A stretch of 6,938 nucleotides of DNA from Sulfurimonas sp. (GCA_024762745.1 JANTGV010000060.1:1-6938); one strand, 5' to 3'. Counted from the stretch's first letter, positions 1 through 6,063 are shown. The notes: generated from the sequence alone by a model not told the origin. Translations and numbers: made by a program.

Positions 1-424
1 AAACACGCTGCTGCTGACCGCCAGAAAGTTCAGTAACTTTTTGATGAATAGGTTCTAAAATCTTTAACCTCTCTAAAAGTTCATTTTCTATCGACTCTTG
101 TGAAAGCATTGCAGCAACTTCTAAATTTTCATAAGCACTAAAACCTCTAAAAAGATAATGAGATTGGAAAATAAGTCCAAGTGAATCCCTTTTTATCTTT
201 GCGAGTTTACTTTTTTTTAGAGTAGAGATATCCTTTCCAAACAGAGACACACTCCCTTCCTTCGATTTTAACAGAGTAGAAAGTATGTGAAGCAGAGTTG
301 ATTTTCCACTACCGCTTGCGCCAATAATAGCAATAGACTCTTTTGGCTGTAGCTCAAGAGATACACTCCTGAAAAGTTCATACTCAAAAGTATGCGATAA
401 GTTTTGTGCAGATAGTAAATTCAT
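1..424 (-). CDS. ABC transporter ATP-binding protein, LolD/MacB-type (C-terminus beyond left edge)
   Basis: I translated this partial gene by hand; 141 codons are visible and the reading frame is open at the left edge. It encodes the cytoplasmic ATPase subunit of an ABC transporter. Visible motifs are Walker A GASGSGKS (residues 35-42), a Q-loop at Gln87 (LGLIFQSHYLF), and the ABC signature LSGGQQQRV (133-141). The Walker B and H-loop lie outside the window. The stretch around the Q-loop, with FSAYENL after it, resembles LolD/MacB-family ATPases, which drive lipoprotein release or substrate extrusion from the inner membrane. No partner permease is visible, so the substrate is unknown. The ATG at 424 places the first beta-strand at the usual distance from Walker A, and the next in-frame Met is residue 106. 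There is no Shine-Dalgarno before this ATG. A TATAAT ends 6 nt upstream, after a terminator, so the gene is probably transcribed separately from tsf. From memory, Campylobacter jejuni also has an ABC ATPase gene after tsf. Confidence 0.88.
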   Translation of the reverse strand, partial: MNLLSAQNLSHTFEYELFRSVSLELQPKESIAIIGASGSGKSTLLHILSTLLKSKEGSVSLFGKDISTLKKSKLAKIKRDSLGLIFQSHYLFRGFSAYENLEVAAMLSQESIENELLERLKILEPIHQKVTELSGGQQQRV

Positions 425-430
425 GGAAAG

Positions 431-458
431 ATTATAGCGAATGTAGATAAAATATCAG
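431..458 (-). promoter_or_regulatory. Candidate promoter of the ABC ATPase gene, possibly giving a leaderless mRNA
   Basis: On the minus strand a perfect TATAAT (436-431) is followed by CTTTCC and then the ATG at 424. A start about 7 nt downstream of this -10 would fall on or next to the A of the ATG. CTGATA at 458-453 is a 4/6 match to a -35 at 16-bp spacing. Strong -35 boxes are typically absent in Campylobacterota. The position just after the tsf terminator supports a real promoter, but the start site is inferred. Confidence 0.45.
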
Positions 459-459
459 T

Positions 460-492
460 AAAAAAAAGGCAAAGACCTAAGTCCTAGCCTTT
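460..492 (-). terminator. Rho-independent terminator of the rpsB-tsf operon
   Basis: Reading the minus strand, AAAGGC (492-487) pairs with GCCTTT (470-465), and a small GAC/GTC helix (483-481 with 476-474) can form inside the loop. The 3' arm runs into eight consecutive T (467-460). It begins 28 nt past the tsf stop codon. The plus strand lacks a matching U-run, so it should work in the minus direction only. Confidence 0.8.
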
Positions 493-519
493 ATGGAAAA
501 AACAGTTTAAGTTAAAAAC

Positions 520-1575
520 TTAAGCCATTTGTGAAGCAACTTCTGCAGCGAAATCATCTTCTGCTTTTTCAATTCCTTCACCAACTTCAAGACGAATAAA
601 ATCTGTAATCTCTGCAGTTCCGCCAAGAGACGCAGCAGCAGCTGTTATAGCTTCCGCTACAGTTTTTTTGTCATCAAGTACATAAGTTTGGTCTAAAAGT
701 GCTTGTTCTTTATCAAGAGTAGTGTTATCATCAATAAAACGAGCTAATGAACCAGGAATAATTTTATCCCAAATTTTTTCAGGTTTACCTTGCTCTTTTA
801 AAGTCTCTTTGATATCAGCTTCAGCCTTAGCCATTACTTCATCAGTAAGTTGCATCATTGAAACGAAAAGAGGAACATTTTTAAGAGGTTTTTTAAGACG
901 AGCTAACTCTTCATTCTCTTTTTTAATAGCTTCAATTCTACCCTTTGTTTCACTCTCTACATACTCAGAATCAAAATCTTTATATGAAAGTGTTGTAGGC
1001 TTCATTGCAGATGCATGCATTGCAACTTGCTTCATAACATCTCTCATACCTTCAGCAGTCTTAGCGCTGTCACATTTAGCTTTAACGATAACTGCGATAC
1101 GGTTATTTGAGTGGACATAAGCGTTCATAGCTATTGTATCATCTTCAGCTTCAAGTGTACCAAAACGACGAAGTTCAATTTTCTCACCGATTGTAGCTAC
1201 TTGTTCAGTAAAGTAAGAACCAAACTCAGTTGACATAACACCTGCAACATCAGATGGGTTTGAACTATATACCTCTTCTGTAGTTTTAAGAACTAAGTTC
1301 TGGAAACCTTCGTTTTTAGCAACAAAGTCAGTTTCAGAGTTAATCTCAACTACCGTAGCTTTTGAAAAGTCATCTGCTATTTTAAGACCAACAAGACCTT
1401 CAGCTGCAACTCTAGAAGCAGCTTTTTTAGCTGCTTTAGCGATACCACGCTCTTTTAACCACTCAGTAGCTTTTGCCATATCTCCGTCATTTTCAACAAG
1501 AGCTTTTTTACAGTCCATCATCGGAGCATCAGTAGCTGCTCTTAGTTCTTTAACCTGTGCTGCTGTAACTGCCAT
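520..1575 (-). CDS. tsf: Translation elongation factor Ts (EF-Ts)
   Basis: EF-Ts is the cytoplasmic nucleotide-exchange factor that releases GDP from EF-Tu. The N-terminal UBA-like domain (residues 1-55, with the signature MMDCKKAL at 19-26) is followed by the core containing TDFVAKN (82-88), whose Asp-Phe pair contacts EF-Tu in the E. coli complex. The C-terminus has the family ending [21 protein letters not shown]. At 351 residues it is longer than E. coli EF-Ts (283). The extra length is mainly a charged, probably helical insertion between HASAMKP (187-193) and GKP (263-265), where about 69 residues replace about 27; long forms are usual in Campylobacterota. Its ATG lies 2 nt after the rpsB stop, and its Shine-Dalgarno AGAGGAAG (1590-1583) is embedded in the last rpsB codons, so the two genes are co-transcribed and probably translationally coupled. 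The stop is TAA. Confidence 0.97.
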   Translation of the reverse strand: MAVTAAQVKELRAATDAPMMDCKKALVENDGDMAKATEWLKERGIAKAAKKAASRVAAEGLVGLKIADDFSKATVVEINSETDFVAKNEGFQNLVLKTTEEVYSSNPSDVAGVMSTEFGSYFTEQVATIGEKIELRRFGTLEAEDDTIAMNAYVHSNNRIAVIVKAKCDSAKTAEGMRDVMKQVAMHASAMKPTTLSYKDFDSEYVESETKGRIEAIKKENEELARLKKPLKNVPLFVSMMQLTDEVMAKAEADIKETLKEQGKPEKIWDKIIPGSLARFIDDNTTLDKEQALLDQTYVLDDKKTVAEAITAAAASLGGTAEITDFIRLEVGEGIEKAEDDFAAEVASQMA

Positions 1576-1577
1576 GA

Positions 1578-2351
1578 CTATGCTTCCTCTGTTGCTGCTG
1601 CTTCAGTTGCCTCAGCTACTTCTTCTGTTGCCTCAGCTACTTCTTCAGTTTGCTCATCTTCAGCAGGTGCATCTCTAAGAGCTTTACCTTCGTTGATTGC
1701 AGCAGTCATTTCACGACAGAAAAGTTGAATTGAACGGATTGCATCATCATTACCAGGAATTGGGTAAGTGATTAAATCTGGGTCACAGTTAGTATCAAGT
1801 GGAGCTACAACTGGAATACCAAGACATCTAGCTTCTAAAACAGCGATGTGCTCTTTTACTGCGTCAACTACAAATAACATATCTGGTAGTTTTTTCATGT
1901 TACGGATACCACCGAAATATGACTCAAGTTTAACTTTTTTACGAGTAAGCATTAAAGCTTCTTTCTTCGTTAAAAGATCAATTTGACCATTCTCTTGCAT
2001 CTCAGTAATTACGTCAAGTTTACGGATAGATTTTTGAATAGTTGGGAAGTTAGTAAGCATACCACCTAACCATCTGTTGTCTACATATGGCATATCACAA
2101 GCGATTGCAGCTTCTCTTACAGAGTTACGAGCCTGTTTTTTAGTACCGACAAATAATACAGTTTGCCCTTCAGCTGCTGCATCCATAACGATTGTATATG
2201 TGTTGCGGAAATAACGAAGAGTTTTTTGTAAATCTATAATATAGATATTTTTACGAACACCGAAGATATATTTTTTCATTTTCGGGTTCCAACGACGTGT
2301 TTGGTGTCCAAAGTGTACACCACATTCTAATAGGTCTTTCATAGTTACCAT
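1578..2351 (-). CDS. rpsB: 30S ribosomal protein S2
   Basis: S2 is a protein of the small ribosomal subunit, added late in assembly and needed for S1 binding. The N-terminus ([21 protein letters not shown]) is the family signature, followed by [10 protein letters not shown] (39-48), FVGTKKQA (67-74), [11 protein letters not shown] (92-102) and the C-terminal [12 protein letters not shown] segment. Length is 257 residues against 241 in E. coli. The excess is an Ala/Glu-rich acidic tail (about residues 226-257) that carries two copies of EEVAEAT. The start at 2351 has a Shine-Dalgarno AAGGA (2362-2358) with 6 nt spacing; Met4 would be 9 nt farther away and is less likely. It is first in the operon with tsf and preceded by a long structured leader. 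S2 represses its own operon in E. coli, so similar control is plausible here but not shown. Confidence 0.98.
   Translation of the reverse strand: MVTMKDLLECGVHFGHQTRRWNPKMKKYIFGVRKNIYIIDLQKTLRYFRNTYTIVMDAAAEGQTVLFVGTKKQARNSVREAAIACDMPYVDNRWLGGMLTNFPTIQKSIRKLDVITEMQENGQIDLLTKKEALMLTRKKVKLESYFGGIRNMKKLPDMLFVVDAVKEHIAVLEARCLGIPVVAPLDTNCDPDLITYPIPGNDDAIRSIQLFCREMTAAINEGKALRDAPAEDEQTEEVAEATEEVAEATEAAATEEA
1606..1647 (-). repeat. Two tandem 21-bp copies inside the 3' end of rpsB
   Basis: Positions 1606-1626 and 1627-1647 differ only at their last base (t versus a). They encode EEVAEAT twice in a row in the acidic tail of S2. Because the unit is a multiple of three, gain or loss of a copy would keep the frame, so tail length could vary between strains. 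Confidence 0.85.
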
Positions 2352-2535
2352 AGGGTATCCTTAAAGGCTTGTTTCAGCCAGAAATTTCAAGGAAACATTT
2401 TGCCAAGCAAAAACGATTCTCTTGTTTTGCTAGTTGGCTTCGAGAATGTCGAACAAATTTCTCTTAAAAAAGAGAGTTGCACTAGCTTTTGACATAATCT
2501 GTTAATATTTTCTACTGCGTTTAAAGAAGAAAAAT
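2352..2535 (-). promoter_or_regulatory. Structured 5' leader of rpsB-tsf (candidate autoregulatory RNA)
   Basis: Between the predicted start site (about 2535) and the rpsB ATG lie about 180 nt with no gene but several possible hairpins on the minus-strand RNA. The arms are 2475-2470 with 2465-2460 (TCTCTT/AAGAGA, 4-nt loop), 2453-2449 with 2443-2439 (TTCGA/TCGAA, 5-nt loop), 2438-2434 plus 2430-2425 with 2412-2402 (GCCAA and GCAAAA paired, 3-nt bulge), and 2396-2392 with 2375-2371 (GTTTC/GAAAC), the last one 8 nt before the Shine-Dalgarno. None has a U-tract, so they do not look like terminators. In E. coli the rpsB leader binds S2 to repress translation; homology to that element is not established here. 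Confidence 0.45.
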
Positions 2536-2541
2536 CCGCGA

Positions 2542-2570
2542 ATTATACTCAAACTATATTTAAAGAAAGC
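2542..2570 (-). promoter_or_regulatory. Promoter of rpsB-tsf
   Basis: On the minus strand a perfect TATAAT at 2547-2542 sits in GAGTATAATTCGCGG, which puts the start site near 2535. Upstream is AT-rich with no clear TTGACA, as is common for sigma-70 promoters in Campylobacterota. It is the best -10 upstream of rpsB on this strand. Confidence 0.6.
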
Positions 2571-2601
2571 TTTTCATGCCTTACAGATTAGTGATTATTT
2601 A

Positions 2602-2639
2602 TTTCATAAGTTATGGTTATATAATAATTTATTATGAAA
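2602..2639. repeat. Inverted repeat in the rpsB/porin divergent region
   Basis: TTTCATAA (2602-2609) and TTATGAAA (2632-2639) are perfect 8-bp inverted arms separated by 22 bp, with arm starts 30 bp apart, about three helical turns. Between and overlapping them is a perfect AT-only palindrome, ATAATAA-T-TTATTAT (2621-2635). It could be a paired operator for the porin gene or for both divergent promoters. The AT-richness makes chance palindromes common, so the functional reading is weak. Confidence 0.35.
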
Positions 2640-2710
2640 GAAAGCGATAGTTTAAAAAAAAATTTATACTTTATCATGTATAGTATCACATAAATTATAT
2701 AAAAAAGTGT

Positions 2711-2732
2711 TATTTTTGTAATAATACCTTTT
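2711..2732 (+). promoter_or_regulatory. Candidate promoter of the DUF3373-type outer-membrane protein gene
   Basis: AATAAT (2720-2725, 5/6 to TATAAT) follows a T-rich tract ending in TTTTTG (2713-2718). This fits the T-rich/G/-10 pattern described for Campylobacter sigma-70 promoters. It would start transcription near 2732, giving a leader of about 20 nt that contains the Shine-Dalgarno AAGGGA (2741-2746), 5 nt before the ATG. A second TATAAT at 2620-2625 is much farther upstream. Confidence 0.45.
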
Positions 2733-2751
2733 TAAAACAAAAGGGAATGAC

Positions 2752-4323
2752 ATGAACAAACCTCTACTACTTTCGTTAGCAGCCGCTACTCTTTTAGGGA
2801 CTAACTTAAACGCTGAGTCGATGTATGAACGTATTCAGGCGATGGAGCTTGAGATGAATAATCTAAAAAAAGAACTTTCAACTCTTAAAGCTGAAAAAGA
2901 GGATGGAGAAGCCACTGTTACTGACAACGAAGCAGATGATGAAGAGACAGAAGATGAAGTTGAATCAGATGATGAAGAAGGCGATAATGATGAAGAAGAG
3001 GAGATGGATATTGAAGAAGAGATCACAGATATTCAAGAGACTCTTGGTGATTTAAATAGAGCTACAAGTGGTAATAGACTTAAATTTGGTGTTGATTATA
3101 GATTTGCTATTGAGAATCTTAACTACGAGATGGCAAATGGTGATGAAGCTAAGAATGATGCCTTCATGACAAATAGATTTTGGATGAATATGCAGTGGGC
3201 AGCAACTAAGAACCTGAGCTTTAAAGGACAGCTTGCATATAACAAAGCTTTTGGTCAGCGTTCTGGTGCAAATATGATGAATGCTCCATACGATACATTT
3301 GACTGGATAGCAAATGAGAACGCTTATGATGATATGATAAGACTTCGCTCTGCTTACTTTCTATATAAAGATGGTCAATTCTTAGGTGCAGATATCCCTT
3401 GGACTTTTAGTATAGGTCGTCGTCCATCTACAAATGGACACCTTATCAGCCTAAGAGATGATGACCAGCCAGCTTCTCCTATGGGGCATACTATCAATGT
3501 TGAATTCGATGGACTAAGTTCTAAGTTCTCTTTAGAAAAACTCACTGGTATTGACGGTATGTATGTAAAACTTTGTGCTGGTCGTGGTATGAGTAATGCA
3601 GCTCCAAAATTCGTATCTACTCCTTATGCAGAAGTTACAGATGCAAATACAAACATTGACTTGATTGGACTAATATTTACGCCTTATGACAACGGACAAT
3701 TTGCAGTAAATACTCAATACTACTACGCAAATAATTTAATTGACATGACAAATCCTATGGATCCAACTGCCGGATTTACCACTGTGGGTGGTTTACATAG
3801 TTTTACAGCCAACCTTACTGTAAACGGTCTTAGTGAAAATAATGAGTTCTTAGAAGATACTGTTTTCTTTATTAGTGGTGCTATGAGTCAATCTGACCCT
3901 AAAGATAATCAAGCAATGTTTAACGTTACAGAACCAGGAGAGTCTCAAACTGGTTATTCTGGATGGGTAGGAATACAGACTCCATCGCTCTTCTCTGAAG
4001 AGGGAAGAATGGGATTTGAATATAACTACGGTACAGAGTACTGGAGAAGTATAACTTATGGTGAGGACACAAATATTGGGTCAAAAATGGCAACTCGTGG
4101 TAGCGCATATGAAGCTTACTTTACTGAGTACCTTGTAGAAGATATTTTATCTATGCAACTACGTTATACATATATTGATTATGAGTACACTGGAAGTAAC
4201 GGTTTCTTTGGAGCAACATCTGGAGCATCTATGTCAATGGAAGATGCTGTAGCATTTGGTATGGGTTCAATGGTTGTGGACAAAGCACAAGACATCCGCT
4301 TCTACTTACGTTATAAATATTAA
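2752..4323 (+). CDS. DUF3373-type outer-membrane beta-barrel protein with coiled coil and acidic linker
   Basis: This is a secreted outer-membrane protein of 523 residues. A signal peptide (residues 1-21, hydrophobic core LLLSLAAATLLG, likely cleavage after Ala21) is followed by a short coiled coil (24-50, MYERIQAMELEMNNLKKEL). Next comes a very acidic segment in which 27 of residues 50-90 are Asp or Glu, with no Lys, Arg or His from 50 to 102. From about residue 107 the sequence shows alternating aromatic/hydrophobic strands typical of a beta-barrel and includes SIGRRPSTNGHL. It ends in RFYLRYKY, with the terminal aromatic residue expected for BamA-dependent barrels. This architecture and the GRRP motif match, from memory, the DUF3373 family common in Campylobacterota, whose function and substrate are unknown. 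It has its own promoter, a Shine-Dalgarno AAGGGA, and no co-directional neighbour. A porin role is inferred; the DUF3373 label is recalled rather than searched. Confidence 0.85.
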   Translation: MNKPLLLSLAAATLLGTNLNAESMYERIQAMELEMNNLKKELSTLKAEKEDGEATVTDNEADDEETEDEVESDDEEGDNDEEEEMDIEEEITDIQETLGDLNRATSGNRLKFGVDYRFAIENLNYEMANGDEAKNDAFMTNRFWMNMQWAATKNLSFKGQLAYNKAFGQRSGANMMNAPYDTFDWIANENAYDDMIRLRSAYFLYKDGQFLGADIPWTFSIGRRPSTNGHLISLRDDDQPASPMGHTINVEFDGLSSKFSLEKLTGIDGMYVKLCAGRGMSNAAPKFVSTPYAEVTDANTNIDLIGLIFTPYDNGQFAVNTQYYYANNLIDMTNPMDPTAGFTTVGGLHSFTANLTVNGLSENNEFLEDTVFFISGAMSQSDPKDNQAMFNVTEPGESQTGYSGWVGIQTPSLFSEEGRMGFEYNYGTEYWRSITYGEDTNIGSKMATRGSAYEAYFTEYLVEDILSMQLRYTYIDYEYTGSNGFFGATSGASMSMEDAVAFGMGSMVVDKAQDIRFYLRYKY

Positions 4324-4330
4324 TCTTTCC

Positions 4331-4354
4331 CTTATTCCCTTTAACGGGAATAAG
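4331..4354. terminator. Hairpin shared by two convergent genes (no U-tract)
   Basis: CTTATTCCC (4331-4339) and GGGAATAAG (4346-4354) form a perfect 9-bp stem with loop tttaac. It fills most of the 34-nt gap between the stops of the outer-membrane gene and bcp, so it would occur in both transcripts. Neither side is followed by a T-run, so intrinsic termination is uncertain; it may instead protect the 3' ends. Confidence 0.5.
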
Positions 4355-4357
4355 AAC

Positions 4358-4825
4358 TTAGGCTTGAACTCTCTCTAGTTCCGCTTTTACTTTTGCAACA
4401 TGCTCTTTTACTCTTACCTTTTCAAAAACAGCTTGAACAACTCCCTCAGGATCTATAATAAAAGTAGTACGAACGATTCCCATATACTCTTTACCATAGT
4501 TTTTCTTTAGTTGCCAAACGCCATACTCTTGCATCATCTCCGTTGATTCATCACTTAGCAGTGTAATACCTAACTCTTTTTTCTCTATGAAGTTACGATG
4601 TTTTTTTGTACTATCGGCACTTACACCAAGTATAATCGCATCTAAATCTGAAAAGTCCGGTGCAGCCTCCGTAAACTCACATGCCTCTGTTGTACATCCT
4701 GGAGTGTTATCTCTTGGGTAAAAGTATAAGATAACCCACTTTCCCTTTAAATCACGAGAACACATCTCGACATCATCTTGATTTGGTAAACAAAATTCCG
4801 GTGCTTTTTGACCAACTTCTATCAT
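4358..4825 (-). CDS. bcp: Thioredoxin-dependent peroxiredoxin, Bcp/PrxQ type
   Basis: This is a cytoplasmic thiol peroxidase that reduces hydrogen peroxide and organic hydroperoxides and is recycled by thioredoxin. The 155-residue length is normal for Bcp. The AhpC/TSA-fold active site is PRDNTPGC: Pro37, Thr41 and peroxidatic Cys44 fit the PxxxTxxC motif. Cys49 five residues later (TTEAC) is the expected resolving cysteine of the atypical two-Cys Bcp class, and Arg119 in VRTTFIIDPEG is the likely conserved active-site Arg. Two further cysteines, Cys12 and Cys22, lie in the N-terminal hairpin. The start at 4825 has a Shine-Dalgarno AAGGA (4837-4833) at 7 nt. It lies 155 nt downstream of the DUF420 gene on the same strand, across a hairpin-rich spacer, so it may be transcribed alone or by read-through. 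Such enzymes are important in microaerophilic Campylobacterota. Confidence 0.95.
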   Translation of the reverse strand: MIEVGQKAPEFCLPNQDDVEMCSRDLKGKWVILYFYPRDNTPGCTTEACEFTEAAPDFSDLDAIILGVSADSTKKHRNFIEKKELGITLLSDESTEMMQEYGVWQLKKNYGKEYMGIVRTTFIIDPEGVVQAVFEKVRVKEHVAKVKAELERVQA

Positions 4826-4849
4826 TTTATATTCCTTAATTTTATTTAA

Positions 4850-4890
4850 TAACGGTACCAGAAATAATTCCGTTACCTATGTTTCTGTAC
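4850..4890 (-). promoter_or_regulatory. Mutually exclusive hairpins upstream of bcp
   Basis: TAACGG/CCGTTA (4850-4855 with 4870-4875, extendable by G-U pairs in the minus-strand RNA) overlaps a second possible stem, GTA-c-CAGAAA (4855-4864) with TTTCTGTAC (4882-4890). Because they share bases they cannot both form. They end just upstream of the bcp Shine-Dalgarno (4837-4833), as a leader switch might. No promoter could be confidently placed upstream, so transcription through this segment is assumed rather than shown. Confidence 0.3.
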
Positions 4891-4903
4891 TAAAGTGCGA
4901 CTT

Positions 4904-4926
4904 AGAAAAAAACTAAATTTTTTTCT
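4904..4926. repeat. A7/T7 palindrome in the bcp-DUF420 spacer
   Basis: AGAAAAAAA (4904-4912) and TTTTTTTCT (4918-4926) are perfect 9-bp arms around the loop ctaaa. No G+C-rich stem or following T-run is present on either strand, so it is not a standard terminator. The phased A- and T-tracts could bend DNA or act as an UP-like element. Confidence 0.6.
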
Positions 4927-4956
4927 GAACACTAGGTTCCCCTCAGCGGGAAGCTC

Positions 4957-4982
4957 AAAATACTAATGCTTTTATGTATTTT
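4957..4982 (-). terminator. Weak hairpin at the end of the murG-dedA-DUF420 transcript
   Basis: AAAATAC (4957-4963) and GTATTTT (4976-4982) form a 7-bp stem with a 12-nt loop that overlaps the DUF420 stop codon; on the minus strand the 3' arm ends in TTTT. A second small G+C stem, TTCCC/GGGAA, lies just beyond (4938-4952). The stem is mostly A-T and the T-run short, so termination is likely partial. Confidence 0.3.
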
Positions 4983-5460
4983 AATATACAAACAGTAATA
5001 GATATACCCAGATACCACTAAAAGAGGTAAAAATTATACCTATAAAAGTTTTAATAGCTATTTTTTTGTGTGATTCAGATGCACGTCCAGGCAGTAAACC
5101 TTTTATAAGCTCATAATTACCTGAAAAGACTGTTCTTATCCAATAAAAAAGTGTTACTACCGCTATAATAATATGTACTATTAAAACAACTAAAGCGTAA
5201 GTATATTCAACACTGCTTCCACTCATAAAAGCATCAAAACCACCACCAACACGAACACCTAACTCAAAGTATGCCACAACAACAACAGAGACTACAAATA
5301 TAATATTTTGAGCAATTGTGTGTGCTAAAAACATCTTTTTTCTTGCTAGAAGTATAGCTCCATAAACCAAAATAGGTAAAAACGCAACGATAAGCGTTAC
5401 GAAATCCATAAAAAATGGTGCTCTTGTTCCTAAAAAACCCTCTGAAAACATATAATCCAT
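4981..5460 (-). CDS. DUF420-family membrane protein (CtaM/YozB-like)
   Basis: This is an inner-membrane protein of 159 residues with four hydrophobic segments (about 17-39, 48-67, 86-109 and 134-158). The spaced histidines His47, His96 (VHIIIAVVTL) and His131 (SHKKIA) match the pattern of the DUF420 family, as does the ending GIWVYLLLF. In Gram-positive bacteria the family member CtaM (YozB) is needed for activity of haem-copper terminal oxidases. A role in oxidase maturation here is inferred from the family, and no oxidase gene is in the window. It begins 3 nt after the dedA stop, with a Shine-Dalgarno AAAGG inside the last dedA codons about 8 nt before the ATG, so it is in the murG-dedA operon. 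A downstream Met4 is possible but too far from this ribosome site. Family assignment is by motif memory. Confidence 0.8.
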   Translation of the reverse strand: MDYMFSEGFLGTRAPFFMDFVTLIVAFLPILVYGAILLARKKMFLAHTIAQNIIFVVSVVVVAYFELGVRVGGGFDAFMSGSSVEYTYALVVLIVHIIIAVVTLFYWIRTVFSGNYELIKGLLPGRASESHKKIAIKTFIGIIFTSFSGIWVYLLLFVY

Positions 5461-5463
5461 AAA

Positions 5464-6063
5464 TTAAGCCTTTCTCTTTTGATAAGCGAAGTATACTGCC
5501 AATAATAAAACCATCAATAAAACTATACCAATAGTTATCTGTTTTAAGTAAGTATCTATCAACTCTTTGTTGTCACCTATAAAATACCCAAGCAAAACTA
5601 GTATCAGTGCCCATAAGCCCGCTCCTAGTGCTGTATAAGTTGAAAACTGTACTAAGTTCATACGAGCAAGTCCTGCTGGAATTGAGATAAGTTGACGAAT
5701 CCCTGGAATCAATCTTCCTGTAAAGGTAGAGATATGACCATGTTTTTGAAAATAGCTATCCATCTTCTCTAGAGCATTCTCTTTAATAAAAAAATACTTT
5801 CCATATTTTATAAGAAGTCTTCGTCCTAAAGTAAGTGCAAGATAGTAATTTATAAAAGCACCAAGTATGGAACCACTAAGTGCGGCACTCATAATCATAC
5901 CTATACTCATATCACCATGCGCAGCTAAATATCCGGCAGGTATGAGAACTATTTCACTTGGAAAAGGTATAAAGGAGCTCTCAATAGCCATCATAATAAA
6001 TATACCGAGATATCCCCATTCAAAAATCACATCTACTAAAACTTGTGCCAATTCTTTTATCAT
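5464..6063 (-). CDS. DedA-family membrane protein (SNARE-associated/VTT domain)
   Basis: This is an inner-membrane protein of 199 residues, the usual DedA size. It shows the family's re-entrant N-terminal motif around ESSFIPFPSE (28-37), followed by LIPAGYLA, and the second signature FTGRLIPGIRQLISIPAGLARM (114-135). There are membrane segments near 17-45, 55-78, 140-163 and 175-194. Arg117 and Arg123 have the same six-residue spacing as two essential arginines in E. coli YqjA/YghB, and Glu28 may correspond to the essential acidic residue. Members of this family are implicated in flipping undecaprenyl phosphate back across the membrane and in proton-dependent stress tolerance. The ATG overlaps the murG stop as ATGA (6063-6060), and a GGAGA (6078-6074) lies 10 nt upstream, indicating translational coupling. 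Next to MurG, a lipid-carrier recycling role is the natural reading, but this is inference. Confidence 0.93.
   Translation of the reverse strand: MIKELAQVLVDVIFEWGYLGIFIMMAIESSFIPFPSEIVLIPAGYLAAHGDMSIGMIMSAALSGSILGAFINYYLALTLGRRLLIKYGKYFFIKENALEKMDSYFQKHGHISTFTGRLIPGIRQLISIPAGLARMNLVQFSTYTALGAGLWALILVLLGYFIGDNKELIDTYLKQITIGIVLLMVLLLAVYFAYQKRKA

Noticed and set aside
722..1120. Plus-strand open frame opposite tsf
   Set aside because: Lies entirely within the certain tsf coding sequence and has no recognisable motif; the same applies to the frame at 1768-1986 inside rpsB.
2618..2639. Fur box upstream of the outer-membrane gene
   Set aside because: The AT palindrome ATAATAA-T-TTATTAT does not align well with the GATAAT-type 7-1-7 consensus; AT-rich spacers give such matches easily.
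2835..3026. Antisense open frame encoding a serine-rich peptide
   Set aside because: It is the reverse complement of the Asp/Glu codon run (GAA/GAT/GAG) of the outer-membrane gene; no ribosome site and no family resemblance.
3926..4108. Minus-strand open frame inside the outer-membrane protein gene
   Set aside because: No homology signal and fully contained in a gene with signal peptide and barrel features.
4826..4980. tRNA or 4.5S/SRP RNA gene in the bcp spacer
   Set aside because: No T-loop GGTTCRA motif or acceptor-stem pairing, and no SRP core (GGTCAGG / GGAAGCAGCC); GGTTCCCC...GGGAAGC is only a short hairpin.
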